Program-made: the position numbers and the translations under genes | The notes under the pieces: generated by a model | Databases searched by the model: none | Seen by the model: the letters and a program-made list of their open reading frames with translations, nothing else | Told to the model about the DNA's origin: nothing | NCBI RefSeq assembly: GCF_015350975.1 | Contig: NZ_JADKRX010000004.1 | Location: forward strand, 1-64,000 | Direction: 5' to 3' | DNA: 64,000 bases | Source of the DNA: Curtobacterium sp. VKM Ac-1395 | Lineage (GTDB): Bacteria; Actinomycetota; Actinomycetes; Actinomycetales; Microbacteriaceae | Shown here: in pieces, positions 50,896 to 60,262 of the stretch | Layout: the number at the start of each line of letters is the position of its first letter | How positions within the stretch are numbered: the first letter of the stretch is position 1

Positions 50896-51906
50896 CTAGC
50901 CGTTGCGACGGCGGCGGGCGACCTCCCACAGGGTGACGCTCGCGGCGATGCCGGCGTTGAGGGACTCCGTGGCGGACGAGATCGGGATGGAGACGATCGC
51001 GTCGCAGGTCTCGGTGACCAGGCGGGACAGGCCCTTGCCCTCGGAACCGACCACGATCACGATCGGGCGGTCGGCGAGCTGCAGGGCGTCGAGCTCCACG
51101 TCCCCGTCACCGTCGAGCCCGAGCACGAAGAGGCCCATCGACTTCAGCGACTTCAGCGTCTGCGTCAGGTTCGGGGCCATCGCGACGGGGGTGCGGGCAG
51201 CGGCACCGGCGGAGGTCTTCCACGCCGAGGCCGTCACGCCGACCGACCGACGCTGCGGCACGATGACGCCGTGACCGCCGAACGCCGCGGTGGAGCGGAT
51301 GATCGCGCCGAGGTTGCGGGGGTCGGTGATGCCGTCGAGGGCGACCAGCAGCGGGACCTGGTCGCGGGAGAACGCACGCTCGACGATGTCCTCGGCCACG
51401 GAGTACTCGTACGCGGGGACCTTGAGCGCGACGCCCTGGTGCACGCTGTCGTGCCCGGTGATGCGGTCGAGCTCGGGGCGCATCATCTCGATGATCGGCA
51501 CACCGCGGTGGTTCGCCAGCGTCAGGATCTCCTTGACGCGGTCGTCGACCTCGATGCGGGTGGCGACGTAGAGCGTCGTCGACGGGGTCTTGGTGCGGAG
51601 GGCCTCGAGCACCGAGTTGCGGCCGGTGACCAGCTCGGAGTCGTCGGTCTTGCGCTGCGGCGGACGACCGGTGCGACCCTGGGGCGTGCTGGACGCGCCG
51701 TGCCGACCGCGGGCGGCCTCGAAGCGGTCCTTCGCGGCCTTCCGCTTGCCGGCGGGGTGGTACGGGCGGTCCTCGGCCTTGGGCGTGGGCTTGCGGCCTT
51801 CGAGCGCCTGGGCGCCCTGGCCGCCGGAGCCGACCTGCTTGTTGCCCTTGCGCCCGGAGCGCACGGCACCGGGTCGGCCCTTCTTGTTCCCCGAGACGTT
51901 CTTCAT
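50896..51906 (-). CDS. rlmB: 23S rRNA (guanosine-2'-O)-methyltransferase RlmB
   Basis: A 336-residue SPOUT methyltransferase. A basic, disordered N-terminal extension of about 85 residues precedes the L30e-like substrate domain (VTGRNSVLEALRTK). The knotted catalytic domain has all three motifs: DPRNLGAIIRSTAAFG, IVVGSEGKGL and IPISSATESLNAGIAASV. It modifies G2251 of 23S rRNA. AAGGAGCAG precedes the ATG. It is the last gene of the conserved carD-ispDF-cysS-rlmB block. Confidence 0.95.
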   Translation of the reverse strand: MKNVSGNKKGRPGAVRSGRKGNKQVGSGGQGAQALEGRKPTPKAEDRPYHPAGKRKAAKDRFEAARGRHGASSTPQGRTGRPPQRKTDDSELVTGRNSVLEALRTKTPSTTLYVATRIEVDDRVKEILTLANHRGVPIIEMMRPELDRITGHDSVHQGVALKVPAYEYSVAEDIVERAFSRDQVPLLVALDGITDPRNLGAIIRSTAAFGGHGVIVPQRRSVGVTASAWKTSAGAAARTPVAMAPNLTQTLKSLKSMGLFVLGLDGDGDVELDALQLADRPIVIVVGSEGKGLSRLVTETCDAIVSIPISSATESLNAGIAASVTLWEVARRRRNG

Positions 51907-51966
51907 GGTCTGCTCCTTCAGCGCCGCGTGAGCGACTTCGGTGCCGCTCGTGGCGGCGGTGCGTCG

Positions 51967-53376
51967 CTAGGCGATGCTCCAACGTGGTCCGGACGAGGTG
52001 TCCTCGATCGTGATGCCCGCAGCGGCGAGGTCGTCGCGCACGCGGTCGGCTGTGGCGAAGTCCCGCGCGGCCCTGGCGTCCGAACGCTCCTGCACGAGGC
52101 GTTCGACGAGGGCGGCGAGCGGTGCGGCAGAGGTGTCCTGACCGGCGCCGGACCAGTGAGACGCTCGCGGGTCGATGCCGAGCACCTCCACCATCGCAGC
52201 CACCTGATGGTACGCGGTCCCGAGCGCATCCGCATCGTCCGTGTCGAGCGCGGCGTTCCCGGCGCGGACGGTCTCGTGCAGGACGGCCAGGGCCTGGGGC
52301 ACCGCGAGGTCGTCGTCCATCGCGTCGGCGAAGGCCTCGGGCACCCCGGGGGCGTCCCGCAGCGAGACGCCTTCGAGTCGCGTGGCTGCCCGGTCGAGGA
52401 ACCCGGCGATGCGGTCGAGCGCGGCCTCGGCCTCGGCCAGGGAGCCGTCGCTGTGGTCGATCGTCGAGCGGTAGTGGGCAGCGCCGAGGGCGTAGCGCAC
52501 GACGACGGCGGGCGCGGATGCGAGCAGGTCGGCTGCGAACACGGAGTTGCCGAGCGACTTCGACATCTTCTGGCCGCCGACCGACACCAGGCCGTTGTGC
52601 AGCCAGTACGACGCGAACGGGTCGCCGGCTGCCGTCGACTGCGCCAGTTCGTTCTCGTGGTGCGGGAAGCGCAGGTCGAGGCCGCCGCCGTGGATGTCGA
52701 ACGCCGGGCCCAGGTAGCGCCGGGACATCGCGGAGCACTCGATGTGCCACCCGGGGCGACCGGCACCCCACGGGGAGTCCCACGACGCGGTGGCGGGCTC
52801 GCCGGCCTTGGCGCCCTTCCAGAGGGCGAAGTCGCGGGCGTCGCGCTTGCCGCGGGGGTCGGCGTCGGTGGCGTCGACCATGTCCTCGCGGCGCTGCCGG
52901 GTCAGCTCGCCGTACGACGCCCAGCTGCCGGTGTCGAAGTAGACGTCACCGGAGTCGTCGGCCGCGGGGTAGGCGTGGCCCCGTTCGACGAGCCGCGCGA
53001 TGATGTCCTGCATCTCCGGGATGCTGGCGGTGGCACGGGGTTCGTAGGTCGGCGGGAGGATGCCGAGCGCGGCGTACCCGGCGCTGAACTCGAGCTCGAC
53101 GCGGTACGCCCGCGCCCACCAGGGCTCGTCGGTGCCGGCGGCCAGGTCGAGCACCTTGTCGTCGATGTCCGTGACGTTGCGGACGAGCGTCACGCGGTAG
53201 CCACGGTGCGTCAGCCAGCGGCGCCAGATGTCGTACACCAGGGCGGAACGCAGGTGTCCGACGTGCGGCGACGACTGCACCGTCGGACCGCAGACGTACA
53301 TGCTGACCTGTCCGTCGACCAGGGGGACGAGGTCGACGACGTCTGCGGCACGGGAGTCGTAGAGGCGAACGGTCAC
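51967..53376 (-). CDS. cysS: Cysteinyl-tRNA synthetase
   Basis: A 469-residue class I synthetase charging tRNA-Cys. Zinc-site Cys in MYVCGPTVQ, the HIGH-type signature HVGH (38-41), the WHIECSAMS zinc segment, and KMSKS around 269-273 are all intact, followed by the helical DALR-type domain. The GTG start has TAGGGT six bases upstream, so it may have its own leaderless promoter within the operon. Confidence 0.97.
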   Translation of the reverse strand: MTVRLYDSRAADVVDLVPLVDGQVSMYVCGPTVQSSPHVGHLRSALVYDIWRRWLTHRGYRVTLVRNVTDIDDKVLDLAAGTDEPWWARAYRVELEFSAGYAALGILPPTYEPRATASIPEMQDIIARLVERGHAYPAADDSGDVYFDTGSWASYGELTRQRREDMVDATDADPRGKRDARDFALWKGAKAGEPATASWDSPWGAGRPGWHIECSAMSRRYLGPAFDIHGGGLDLRFPHHENELAQSTAAGDPFASYWLHNGLVSVGGQKMSKSLGNSVFAADLLASAPAVVVRYALGAAHYRSTIDHSDGSLAEAEAALDRIAGFLDRAATRLEGVSLRDAPGVPEAFADAMDDDLAVPQALAVLHETVRAGNAALDTDDADALGTAYHQVAAMVEVLGIDPRASHWSGAGQDTSAAPLAALVERLVQERSDARAARDFATADRVRDDLAAAGITIEDTSSGPRWSIA

Positions 53377-53408
53377 GGCACAACCCTAATCGGCGGGGCG
53401 CTGGGGTT

Positions 53409-54674
53409 TCAGGCCCGGTGGACGACTGCCGTCGCGATCGCGGCCAGCCCCTCGCCACGACCGGTGAACCCGAGGCCGTCCGTCGTCGTGCCGGAGACCG
53501 CGACGGGGGCACCGACGACGGAGGCGAGCGCGTCCTGCATCTCGTCGCGCCGGGCACCGATCCGCGGGCGGTTGCCGATGACCTGCACGGTGACGCGCTC
53601 GGGGCGCAGGCCCACGGACGCCAGTGCCTCGACCGCGCCGCGGACGAAGACGTCCCCGGTGGCGCCGGCGTAGGCGGGGTCGGACGTGCCGAACCGGCTG
53701 CCGATGTCACCGAGCCCGCCGGCGGAGAGCAGCGCGTCACACACCGCGTGCGCGACCGCGTCACCGTCGCTGTGACCGGCCAGGCCGGGATCACCGGGGA
53801 AGTCGAGCAGGCCGACCCGGCACGGCGCAGCGGCGTCGAACGCGTGCACGTCCATGCCGAGCCCGACCCGGAACGCAGACCCGTCGGACGAAGCACCAGG
53901 ACCAGAACCGGGACCAGGACCAGGCCCAGGCCCAGGCCCAGGACCAGGACCAGCACCAGCACCAGCGGCGACGACCGCCTCGGCCCGCCGCAGGTCCCAC
54001 GCCGTCGTGATCTTGAACGCGTCCGCATCCCCGGGCACGAACCGCACGGTGCCGCCGGCGGCCTGGAACACCCCGGCGTCGTCGGTCTCGGACTGCCTCG
54101 ACGCCGCGTAGGCCGCCCGCAGCTCGGACACCGGGAAGCCCTGCGGGGTCTGCACCCCGACGAGCGACGAGCGGTCGACGGTCTCGACCACGACGTCACC
54201 CGACACGCGCTTGACGGTGTCCGTGACCGGCAGCGCCGGGATGATCCCGCACCCGTGCTGCGCCACCGCGTCGAAGACGGCCTCGAACTGCGACGCCGGC
54301 GTCAGGCAACGGGCGGCGTCGTGCACGAGCACCCACTGCACCGACGACGGCAGCGCGGCGAGCCCGGCCTGCACGGACGCGTGCCGGTCGACCCCGCCGG
54401 TGACGACCGCCGTGTACCCGGAGGCGACCCCGGCGACGTCATGGACGACCTCGCGGCACCGCTCCAGCAGGGCGGCGGGCGCGACGACGACCACGAACAC
54501 GGGCTCGGCGAGCGTGAACAGCGGGTCGAGCGCCCGCGCCAGCATCACCCGTCCGGCGACGGGCACGAACGCCTTCGCCGTGCCGAGGCCGAGTCGTGTG
54601 CCGGACCCTGCCGCAACGACGACGACCGCCCGGACTGGATCAGTCCGGGCGGTCGTCGTGGAGTGCTGTGTCAC
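53409..54674 (-). CDS. ispDF: Bifunctional IspD-IspF isoprenoid enzyme
   Basis: A 421-residue fusion of two enzymes of the MEP pathway. Residues 14-237 are IspD ([36 protein letters not shown]), which makes CDP-methylerythritol. Residues 265-421 are IspF ([24 protein letters not shown], and a later [17 protein letters not shown]), which makes the cyclic diphosphate. A linker of about 25 residues between them is a run of Gly-Pro repeats. The GTG start is close behind carD. An 18-bp perfect palindrome lies inside codons 6-18. Confidence 0.95.
   Translation of the reverse strand: MTQHSTTTARTDPVRAVVVVAAGSGTRLGLGTAKAFVPVAGRVMLARALDPLFTLAEPVFVVVVAPAALLERCREVVHDVAGVASGYTAVVTGGVDRHASVQAGLAALPSSVQWVLVHDAARCLTPASQFEAVFDAVAQHGCGIIPALPVTDTVKRVSGDVVVETVDRSSLVGVQTPQGFPVSELRAAYAASRQSETDDAGVFQAAGGTVRFVPGDADAFKITTAWDLRRAEAVVAAGAGAGPGPGPGPGPGPGPGSGPGASSDGSAFRVGLGMDVHAFDAAAPCRVGLLDFPGDPGLAGHSDGDAVAHAVCDALLSAGGLGDIGSRFGTSDPAYAGATGDVFVRGAVEALASVGLRPERVTVQVIGNRPRIGARRDEMQDALASVVGAPVAVSGTTTDGLGFTGRGEGLAAIATAVVHRA
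53895..53965. repeat. Tandem repeat coding the Gly-Pro linker of IspDF
   Basis: Six-base units of the type CCAGGA/CCAGGC encode the (Gly-Pro)n linker; likely length-variable between strains. Confidence 0.85.
54620..54658. terminator. 18-bp perfect palindrome inside the ispDF 5' coding region
   Basis: CGACGACCGCCCGGACTG and its complement with a three-base loop. It begins about 40 bases after the carD stop and lies within ispDF codons 6-18. There is no T-run. It may attenuate carD read-through or affect ispDF translation. Confidence 0.6.
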
Positions 54675-54697
54675 TGCGACGTCAGGTCATCGCGTCG

Positions 54698-55180
54698 TCA
54701 GGACGCGAGGACCTCGTCGAGGACGGTCGATGCCTTGTCCTCGTCCGTCTTCTCAGCGAGCGCGAGCTCGGAGATCAGGATCTGACGGGCCTTGGCGAGC
54801 ATCCGCTTCTCACCCGCCGAGAGACCACGGTCCTGGTCGCGGCGCCACAGGTCGCGAACGACCTCCGACACCTTGATGACGTCACCGGAAGCGAGCTTCT
54901 CGAGGTTCGCCTTGTAGCGGCGAGACCAGTTGGTGGGCTCTTCCGTGAACGGTGCACGCAGCACTTCGAAGACCTTGTCGAGGCCTTCCTTGCCGATCAC
55001 ATCGCGGACGCCGACCAGGTCGACATTGTCTGCCGGCACCTCGATCGTGAGGTCACCCTGCGTGACACGCAGTTTCAGGTAGACCTTTTCCTCGCCCTTG
55101 ATGACTCGCGTCTTGACTTCAGAGATGGTTGCCGCCCCGTGATGGGGATAGACGACGGTCTCGCCGACCTCGAATTGCAT
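54698..55180 (-). CDS. carD: RNA polymerase-binding transcription factor CarD
   Basis: A 160-residue CarD protein: RNAP-interacting Tudor-like domain [20 protein letters not shown], then a helical DNA-binding part with [22 protein letters not shown], in which the conserved Trp wedges into promoter DNA. It stabilises open complexes at housekeeping and rRNA promoters. Length and sequence are standard. A TAAACT -10 lies about 27 bases before the ATG. Confidence 0.97.
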   Translation of the reverse strand: MQFEVGETVVYPHHGAATISEVKTRVIKGEEKVYLKLRVTQGDLTIEVPADNVDLVGVRDVIGKEGLDKVFEVLRAPFTEEPTNWSRRYKANLEKLASGDVIKVSEVVRDLWRRDQDRGLSAGEKRMLAKARQILISELALAEKTDEDKASTVLDEVLAS

Positions 55181-55206
55181 GTATCAAGCTCCGTTCCGCA
55201 ACGCAC

Positions 55207-55212
55207 AGTTTA
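55207..55212 (-). promoter_or_regulatory. carD promoter -10
   Basis: Minus-strand TAAACT, predicting a start around 55200 and a leader of about 20 bases with an SD-like GGAG. Confidence 0.5.
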
Positions 55213-55325
55213 CCACAAGGGGTTCTCGGGTAAGAGGCCCCGAACGGCGAGCACTGCGGGTCCCCGGTAGGATGGACGGGCGTCGGGCCGATCGGCCGAC
55301 GCATCGTGATCTTCGGAGGAATCTC

Positions 55326-55997
55326 TTGCGAGCTCGGGTACTCGTGTCCGTCGCCGTTGCGGCAACCATCGCGATCGGGGCCACCGGCTGCGCGTTCTTC
55401 ACGCCGCAGGACACCAAGACGATCAAGCAGATCACCGACGGGGTGAACGTCACCGCCGGCAAGATCGATGTCCGCAACGCGCTGCTCATCTCGGACAGCG
55501 GTGACGACGCCCGCTTCGTCGGCACGCTCGTCAACAACAGCGACTCGGACGACATCACCGTCTCGATGGAGCTCGCCGGCGACACCCAGACCGTCGAGGT
55601 CCCGGCCAACAGCCGCGTCGACCTCGCCCAGTCGTCGACCGGCACGGATGAGTCCGAGTCGAGCGTCCAGACGGGCGAGGACACCCAGGGCACGCAGGTC
55701 GTCGACTCCAGGGAAGTCGTGTTCTCCGACGCGAAGGCGACGCCCGGCTCGCTCGTGAAGGTCTACTTCTCCTCCCCCGGCACCGAGGGCGTCTCGGCGA
55801 GCGTCCCCGTGCTCACCAGTGCACAGGAGGAGTACCAGACCCTCGCGCCGAGCCCCAGCCCCAGCTCGACCCCGTCGGCCACCTCGACGTCCCCGTCCGA
55901 CAGCGGCGCGAAGTCGGACGGCGAATCCGCCGTCCCCGGCACGCAGCCGACCGACTCGCAGACCGACTCGTCCGAGGGCGACAACGGCACCAACTGA
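55326..55997 (+). CDS. Putative lipoprotein with Ser/Thr-rich tail
   Basis: A 223-residue exported protein. It starts at a TTG with GGAGG six bases upstream, then a hydrophobic signal ending in GATGC, a plausible lipobox. The mature part has VTAGKIDVRNALLISDSGDD, an Ig-like beta pattern (VGTLVNNSDSDDITVSMELA), and an unstructured tail of some 55 residues rich in Ser, Pro, Thr and Asp. The beta domain resembles copper-chaperone PCu(A)C-like or DNA-modifying-free lipoproteins near carD in relatives, but I cannot assign it. It is divergent from carD. Confidence 0.7.
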   Translation: MRARVLVSVAVAATIAIGATGCAFFTPQDTKTIKQITDGVNVTAGKIDVRNALLISDSGDDARFVGTLVNNSDSDDITVSMELAGDTQTVEVPANSRVDLAQSSTGTDESESSVQTGEDTQGTQVVDSREVVFSDAKATPGSLVKVYFSSPGTEGVSASVPVLTSAQEEYQTLAPSPSPSSTPSATSTSPSDSGAKSDGESAVPGTQPTDSQTDSSEGDNGTN

Positions 55998-56030
55998 CGC
56001 TGACGGGTCCGGCGCACGCCGCGCTCGCAC

Positions 56031-56093
56031 CGCAACGCACTGGAGGCCCGGTGCCGGTCCCTGGGACCGGCACCGGGCCTCCAGTGCGTTGCG
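56031..56093. terminator. GGAGGCC-family hairpin with perfect 30-bp stem
   Basis: Arms 56031-56060 and 56064-56093 are exact complements around a three-base loop; the arm starts CGCAACGCACTGGAGGCCCG. It lies between the convergent lipoprotein and regX3-like genes. Confidence 0.9.
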
Positions 56094-56106
56094 TCGTCCT
56101 GCGGAC

Positions 56107-56787
56107 TCAGGCCTCGATGCGGTACCCGAGACCGCGGACGGTCACCAGGACCTCGGGGGCCGACGGCACCCGCTCGATCTTCGAGCGGATGCGCTTGATG
56201 TGCACGTCGAGGGTCTTCGTGTCGCCGAAGTAGTCGGAGCCCCACACGCGGTCGATGAGCTGCCCGCGGGTCAGCACGCGGCCGGCGTTGCGGAGCAGCA
56301 GCTCGAGGAGCTCGAACTCCTTGAGGGGCATCGGGGTCTCGGAGCCGTCGACCGACACCGTGTGGCGTTCGACGTCCATCCGGATGCCACCGACCTGCAG
56401 GATGCCGCTCTCGGCCGGGTCGTCCTCGGTGCGACGACGGAGGACCGCCCGCATCCGCGCGAGGAGCTCCCGCGTCGAGTACGGCTTCGTGACGTAGTCG
56501 TCGGCGCCGAGCTCCAGCCCGACGACGATGTCCACCTCCGAGTCCTTCGCGGTGAGCATGATGATGGGCGCGTTCGACCTGGTGCGGATCTGCCGGCAGA
56601 CCTCGGTGCCGGACAGGCCCGGCAGCATGAGGTCCAGGAGCACGAGGTCGGGGTTCTCCGCGTCGAACTTCGACAGCGCGGTCACGCCGTCCGCGGCGAC
56701 GGCGGTCTCGTACCCCTCGCGCTGGAGCAGGAACTCCAGGGGTTCGCTCAGGGCCGGCTCGTCGTCGACGATGAGGATCTTGGTCAC
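56107..56787 (-). CDS. regX3: Phosphate response regulator RegX3/PhoP-like
   Basis: A 226-residue OmpR-type regulator. The receiver has MTKILIVDDEPALSEPLEFL, Asp52 in VLLDLMLPG and VTKPYSTRELLARMRAVLRR. The winged helix has LKEFELLELLLRNAGRVLTR and VDVHIKRIRSKIE. The GTG at 56787 overlaps the kinase stop (GTGA). Together with the SenX3-like kinase and the divergent phoU this is the actinobacterial phosphate-starvation system. Confidence 0.92.
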   Translation of the reverse strand: MTKILIVDDEPALSEPLEFLLQREGYETAVAADGVTALSKFDAENPDLVLLDLMLPGLSGTEVCRQIRTRSNAPIIMLTAKDSEVDIVVGLELGADDYVTKPYSTRELLARMRAVLRRRTEDDPAESGILQVGGIRMDVERHTVSVDGSETPMPLKEFELLELLLRNAGRVLTRGQLIDRVWGSDYFGDTKTLDVHIKRIRSKIERVPSAPEVLVTVRGLGYRIEA

Positions 56788-57950
56788 GATGGCTGCTCTT
56801 CCAGTTGCTCTTCGAGTGCTGAGGTCAGTTCGGTGTCCGCCTCGGGCAGGCGGATCGTGAAGGTCGAGCCCTTGCCGGGCTGCGACCACACGCGCACGTC
56901 ACCACCGTGGTTGCCGATGACGTGCTTGACGATCGCGAGCCCGAGGCCGGTGCCTCCGGTGGCGCGCGATCGTGCGGGGTCGACGCGGTAGAAGCGTTCG
57001 AACACCCGGTCGAGGTCCGCCTCGGGGATGCCGACGCCCTGGTCGGTCACCGCGATCTCGACGAACCCCTTGCTGCTCCGGACACCGACGCCCACGCGGG
57101 TGTTGTCCGGGGAGTACTTGACGGCGTTGGCGATGAGGTTCGACACCGCCACCTGCAGGAGCGCCGGGCTGCCCATCACCCGGAGCTTCGACTTCTTCGC
57201 GCGGACCAGCTCGATGCCCCTGGCCCGTGCGACGACCTCGTTGCCGTCGATCGCCGCCTGCACGACCTTGTCGATGGAGGTCTCCTCGCTGGCCTCGAGC
57301 GTGTCCACGGACTGCAGTCGGGACAGCTCGATGATGTCCTTCGTCAGGGCACCGAGCCGCTCGGCCTCGGTGAGGAGCTGTCCCGCGAACTTCCGCACGT
57401 GCACCGGGTCGTCGGAGGCGGCGAGGAGCGTCTCCGAGAGCAGGCCGATCGCGCCGATCGGGGTCTTCAGCTCGTGCGAGATGTTCGCGACGAAGTCCCG
57501 ACGGACCTCGTCGATGCGCCGGGACTCGGTGAGGTCGTCCGCGGTCACGAGCACGTAGCGGTTCCCGAGCTGGGCGGCCCGGAAGCTGAGGTAGCCGACC
57601 AGTTCGCCACGACGGCCGCGCGGGAGCTCCATGTCCTCCGAGCCCATCTCGCCGCTCGCACGGACGCGGTCGACCAGGTCGAGGAGTTCCCGGTGCACGA
57701 GTCGTCGGCGGACGACCAGACCGACGGTGAGTGCCTGCGGTGAGGCGGCGACCACCGTGTTCGACGGGTCGACCACCACGGCCGGGTTGTGCATGGTGGC
57801 GATGACCGCCGCGACGCCGTCCGGCAGGGTGCGCTCGGCGACGTCGGCTGCCCGTGCCGTGCGCTCGGCGGTGATGATCAGTCCGACGACTCCCGCGCCG
57901 AACACCCCGCCGAGGAGCATCGACAGTGGCACGAGCCACGCGTTGTCCAT
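56784..57950 (-). CDS. senX3: Phosphate sensor histidine kinase SenX3/PhoR-like
   Basis: A 388-residue kinase with one N-terminal membrane helix (about 5-27), a PAS-like domain (MHNPAVVVDPSNTVVAASPQ), HisKA with His159 in ANISHELKTP, and HATPase with NLIANAVKYSP, DQGVGIP and GGTGLGLAIVKH. The ATG at 57950 is chosen since TACACT lies six bases upstream; a frame start at 57995 adds nothing. It is coupled to regX3. Confidence 0.93.
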   Translation of the reverse strand: MDNAWLVPLSMLLGGVFGAGVVGLIITAERTARAADVAERTLPDGVAAVIATMHNPAVVVDPSNTVVAASPQALTVGLVVRRRLVHRELLDLVDRVRASGEMGSEDMELPRGRRGELVGYLSFRAAQLGNRYVLVTADDLTESRRIDEVRRDFVANISHELKTPIGAIGLLSETLLAASDDPVHVRKFAGQLLTEAERLGALTKDIIELSRLQSVDTLEASEETSIDKVVQAAIDGNEVVARARGIELVRAKKSKLRVMGSPALLQVAVSNLIANAVKYSPDNTRVGVGVRSSKGFVEIAVTDQGVGIPEADLDRVFERFYRVDPARSRATGGTGLGLAIVKHVIGNHGGDVRVWSQPGKGSTFTIRLPEADTELTSALEEQLEEQPS

Positions 57951-57989
57951 GCCGTCAGTGTAGGAGTGGTCATGCGCGGTTCCGACACC

Positions 57990-58061
57990 GTTCACCGCCG
58001 TTCGCTGGCCTTCACGCGCAGGATCGCGAAGCGTTCAGTCCCAGGTCACCGTTCGTTCACC
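57990..58061. promoter_or_regulatory. PHO-box-like direct repeats between senX3 and phoU
   Basis: TTCACC, TTCGCT and TTCACG at 57991, 58001 and 58011 are spaced ten bases apart. GGTCACC at 58044 and GTTCACC at 58055 are 11 bases apart. This resembles actinobacterial PHO boxes (direct repeats of GTTCACC every 11 bases) and lies in the divergent regulatory region of the phosphate genes. Confidence 0.6.
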
Positions 58062-58107
58062 TGGGCTGACGACACTCCACCGGTACGCATCAGAGAGGTC
58101 TTCCCCC

Positions 58108-58773
58108 ATGCGCGAAGTGTTCCAGCAGGAGCTCCAGGACGTCCAAGAGCGTCTGACCGAGATCGCCGGGCTCGTCGAGTCCGCCATCACCCGAGCCACG
58201 GAGGCGTTCACCGAGTCGGACGTCGCCCTCGCCGAAGAGGTGATCGCCGACGACGCGAAGATCGACGAGGCAGCACAGAACCTCGACGAGGTCGCCATCG
58301 ACATCCTGGCGCGCCAGGCCCCCGTCGCCCGCGACCTCCGCGTCGTGGTGACCGCCCTCCGGGTCAGCTCGTCGCTCGAGCGCATGGGCGACATGGCCGA
58401 GCACATCGCCCAGCTCGCCCGCCAGCGCTTCCCCGAGAAGGTCGTCCCGAAGGGCCTCCGCGGCACCTTCAAGAAGATGGGCCAGCACGACGTCGCGATG
58501 GCGCAGAAGCTGACGCGCCTGCTCGCCACCGAGGACATCCAGCTCGCCGAGGAGATCCGCGACGAGGACGACGCCGTCGACGAGCTGCACGCCAGCGTCT
58601 TCGACTTCGTGCTCGGCGAGGCCTGGAAGGGCGGCCCGGTCGACACCGTCGACGCCACCCTCGCGTCCCGCTACCACGAGCGCTTCGCCGACCACGCCGT
58701 CTCGATCGCGAAGAAGGTGCAGTACCTGGCGACGGGCGACTGGGCCGGCGCGAGCTCCAGCACCACCGTCTGA
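58108..58773 (+). CDS. phoU: Phosphate-signalling protein PhoU
   Basis: A 221-residue protein of two PhoU helical bundles: MREVFQQELQDVQERLTEIA, ILARQAPVARDLRVVVTALR with the following SSSLERMGDMAEHIAQLA metal-binding motif, and the second copy LASRYHERFADHAVSIAKKV. It dampens the phosphate kinase when phosphate is plentiful. It is divergent from senX3-regX3 with PHO-box repeats between. Confidence 0.96.
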   Translation: MREVFQQELQDVQERLTEIAGLVESAITRATEAFTESDVALAEEVIADDAKIDEAAQNLDEVAIDILARQAPVARDLRVVVTALRVSSSLERMGDMAEHIAQLARQRFPEKVVPKGLRGTFKKMGQHDVAMAQKLTRLLATEDIQLAEEIRDEDDAVDELHASVFDFVLGEAWKGGPVDTVDATLASRYHERFADHAVSIAKKVQYLATGDWAGASSSTTV

Positions 58774-58782
58774 GGCACCTCG

Positions 58783-58816
58783 AGGAACGGCCGGCCCCGC
58801 GGGGTCGGCCGTTCCT
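58783..58816. terminator. phoU terminator hairpin
   Basis: AGGAACGGCCGGCCCC pairs with GGGTCGGCCGTTCCT (one G-U) around a three-base loop, ten bases after the stop. Confidence 0.75.
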
Positions 58817-58856
58817 GCGTCCGACGGAGCCGGGCCCGTCTGGGAGGATCGACGAC

Positions 58857-59396
58857 ATGGCCCAGGTCGCGATCATCGTCAACGGCATGCCCGCCTCGGG
58901 CAAGAGCACCATCGGCACGGCACTCGCCGAGGTCCTCGGCTGCCCGTTCCTGTCGAAGGACCGGGTCAAGGAACCGCTGGCGGACGTCGTCGGCCCGATG
59001 ATCGCGTCGCGCCCGCTCGGCGGCATCGCGATGGACACCGTCTGGGCGATGGCCGGGGCGGTCGAGAACGGGGTCGTCGTCGACGCCGTCTGGCTGCGGT
59101 CGCGTGACCGCGCCTTCCTGGAGGCCGGGCTCGCCTCCGCAGGGTCGCCGCGCGCCGTCGAGGTCTGGTGCCACGTCGACGCGGAGACCGCCAGGGAGCG
59201 GCTGGCGGACCGGTACGACCCCGGTTCGCCGGTGCGGCACGAGGTGCACGGCGACCTGGCGGACGTCCTGGCGTTCTGGGACGAGCACGGCGCCGACGCC
59301 GGTCCGACCGGGCTGCTCCCCGTCGTCACGGTCGACACCACGAAGCCGTACGACGTCGGTCAGCTCGTGCAGGAGATCGCCGCGCACTTCGGCTGA
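58857..59396 (+). CDS. P-loop kinase-like protein (AAA family ATPase)
   Basis: A 179-residue small kinase: Walker A GMPASGKST (10-18), FLSKDRVKEPLADV, DAVWLRSRDRAFLEAGL, EVWCHVDAETARERLADRYD and a final VVTVDTTKPYDV strand. The layout is that of small-molecule or nucleoside kinases related to shikimate and zeta-toxin-like kinases. The substrate is unknown. A GAGGAT hexamer lies seven bases before the ATG. Confidence 0.82.
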   Translation: MAQVAIIVNGMPASGKSTIGTALAEVLGCPFLSKDRVKEPLADVVGPMIASRPLGGIAMDTVWAMAGAVENGVVVDAVWLRSRDRAFLEAGLASAGSPRAVEVWCHVDAETARERLADRYDPGSPVRHEVHGDLADVLAFWDEHGADAGPTGLLPVVTVDTTKPYDVGQLVQEIAAHFG

Positions 59397-59420
59397 CACA
59401 CCACCGAGCCGTCGAACGAA

Positions 59421-59453
59421 CGAACGCCCCGCCTGACCCAGGCGGGGCGTTCG
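59421..59453. terminator. Bidirectional terminator before gpmA end
   Basis: CGAACGCCCCGCCTG is exactly mirrored around ACC (59421-59435 / 59439-59453), between the convergent kinase and gpmA genes. Confidence 0.85.
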
Positions 59454-59472
59454 TCGTCGTGTCGGCGTGTGG

Positions 59473-60219
59473 CTACTTCTTCGCGCCCTGGGCAGCGACC
59501 GCGGCGGCACCGGCAGCGGCGGCCTCGGGGTCGAGGTAGCGCGAGGGCCCGGTCGGACGGTGCTCGTCGTCGAGCTCGTACACGAGCGGGATGCCCGTCG
59601 GGATGTTCAGCCCGGCGATGTCGTCGTCGGAGATGCCGTCGAGGTGCTTCACGAGCGCCCGCAGCGAGTTGCCGTGCGCGGTCACCAGGACGGTCTTGCC
59701 CGCGGCGAGGTCCTTCGTGATGTCCGACTCCCAGTACGGCAGCAGGCGGTCGATCACGAGCTTCAGCGACTCGGTGCGGGGCAGGTCCGCGCCGAGGTCG
59801 GCGTAGCGGCGGTCACCGTGCTGGGACCACTCGGCGTCGTCGGCGATGGGGGGCGGCGGGACGTCGAACGAGCGGCGCCACTCCATGAACTTGACCTCGC
59901 CGTACTCCTCGAGCGTCTGGGCCTTGTCCTTGCCCTGCAGGTCGCCGTAGTGGCGCTCGTTGAGACGCCAGTCGCGCTTCACGGGGAGCCAGGCGAGGTC
60001 GGCCTCGAGCAGGGCGATGTCCGCGGTCTGGATCGCCCGGGTCAGGAGCGAGGTGTACAGGACGTCGGGGACGATGCCGGACTCGGCGATGAGCTCGCCG
60101 GCGCGCTTCGCCTCCTTCTCGCCCAGCTCGGAGAGCCGGACGTCGACCCAACCGGTGAACAGGTTCTTCTGGTTCCAGTCACTGTTGCCGTGACGGAGCA
60201 GGACGAGCGTGGAGGTCAT
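59473..60219 (-). CDS. gpmA: 2,3-bisphosphoglycerate-dependent phosphoglycerate mutase
   Basis: A 248-residue glycolytic enzyme, [20 protein letters not shown], with catalytic His10 in LLRHGNS and the second His in [30 protein letters not shown] and [13 protein letters not shown] are classic. It interconverts 3- and 2-phosphoglycerate. TAGGAT lies six bases before the ATG (leaderless). gpm next to senX3-regX3 is also the mycobacterial arrangement. Confidence 0.97.
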   Translation of the reverse strand: MTSTLVLLRHGNSDWNQKNLFTGWVDVRLSELGEKEAKRAGELIAESGIVPDVLYTSLLTRAIQTADIALLEADLAWLPVKRDWRLNERHYGDLQGKDKAQTLEEYGEVKFMEWRRSFDVPPPPIADDAEWSQHGDRRYADLGADLPRTESLKLVIDRLLPYWESDITKDLAAGKTVLVTAHGNSLRALVKHLDGISDDDIAGLNIPTGIPLVYELDDEHRPTGPSRYLDPEAAAAGAAAVAAQGAKK

Positions 60220-60225
60220 GCTCCG

Positions 60226-60256
60226 ATCCTACCGAGCGTCGCCGTCCCCGTACCCT
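60226..60256. promoter_or_regulatory. Divergent pair of leaderless promoters, gpmA and methyltransferase
   Basis: TAGGAT on the minus strand (60231-60226) ends six bases before the gpmA ATG; TACCCT on the plus strand (60251-60256) ends six bases before the methyltransferase ATG. Only 19 bases separate the two -10 hexamers, so the promoters overlap. Confidence 0.55.
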
Positions 60257-60262
60257 GGTCGC

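Noticed and set aside
50594..50899. Rightward 101-codon frame between the DUF4032 gene and rlmB
   Set aside because: It is composed of the hairpin and palindromic repeats and has no protein-like features.
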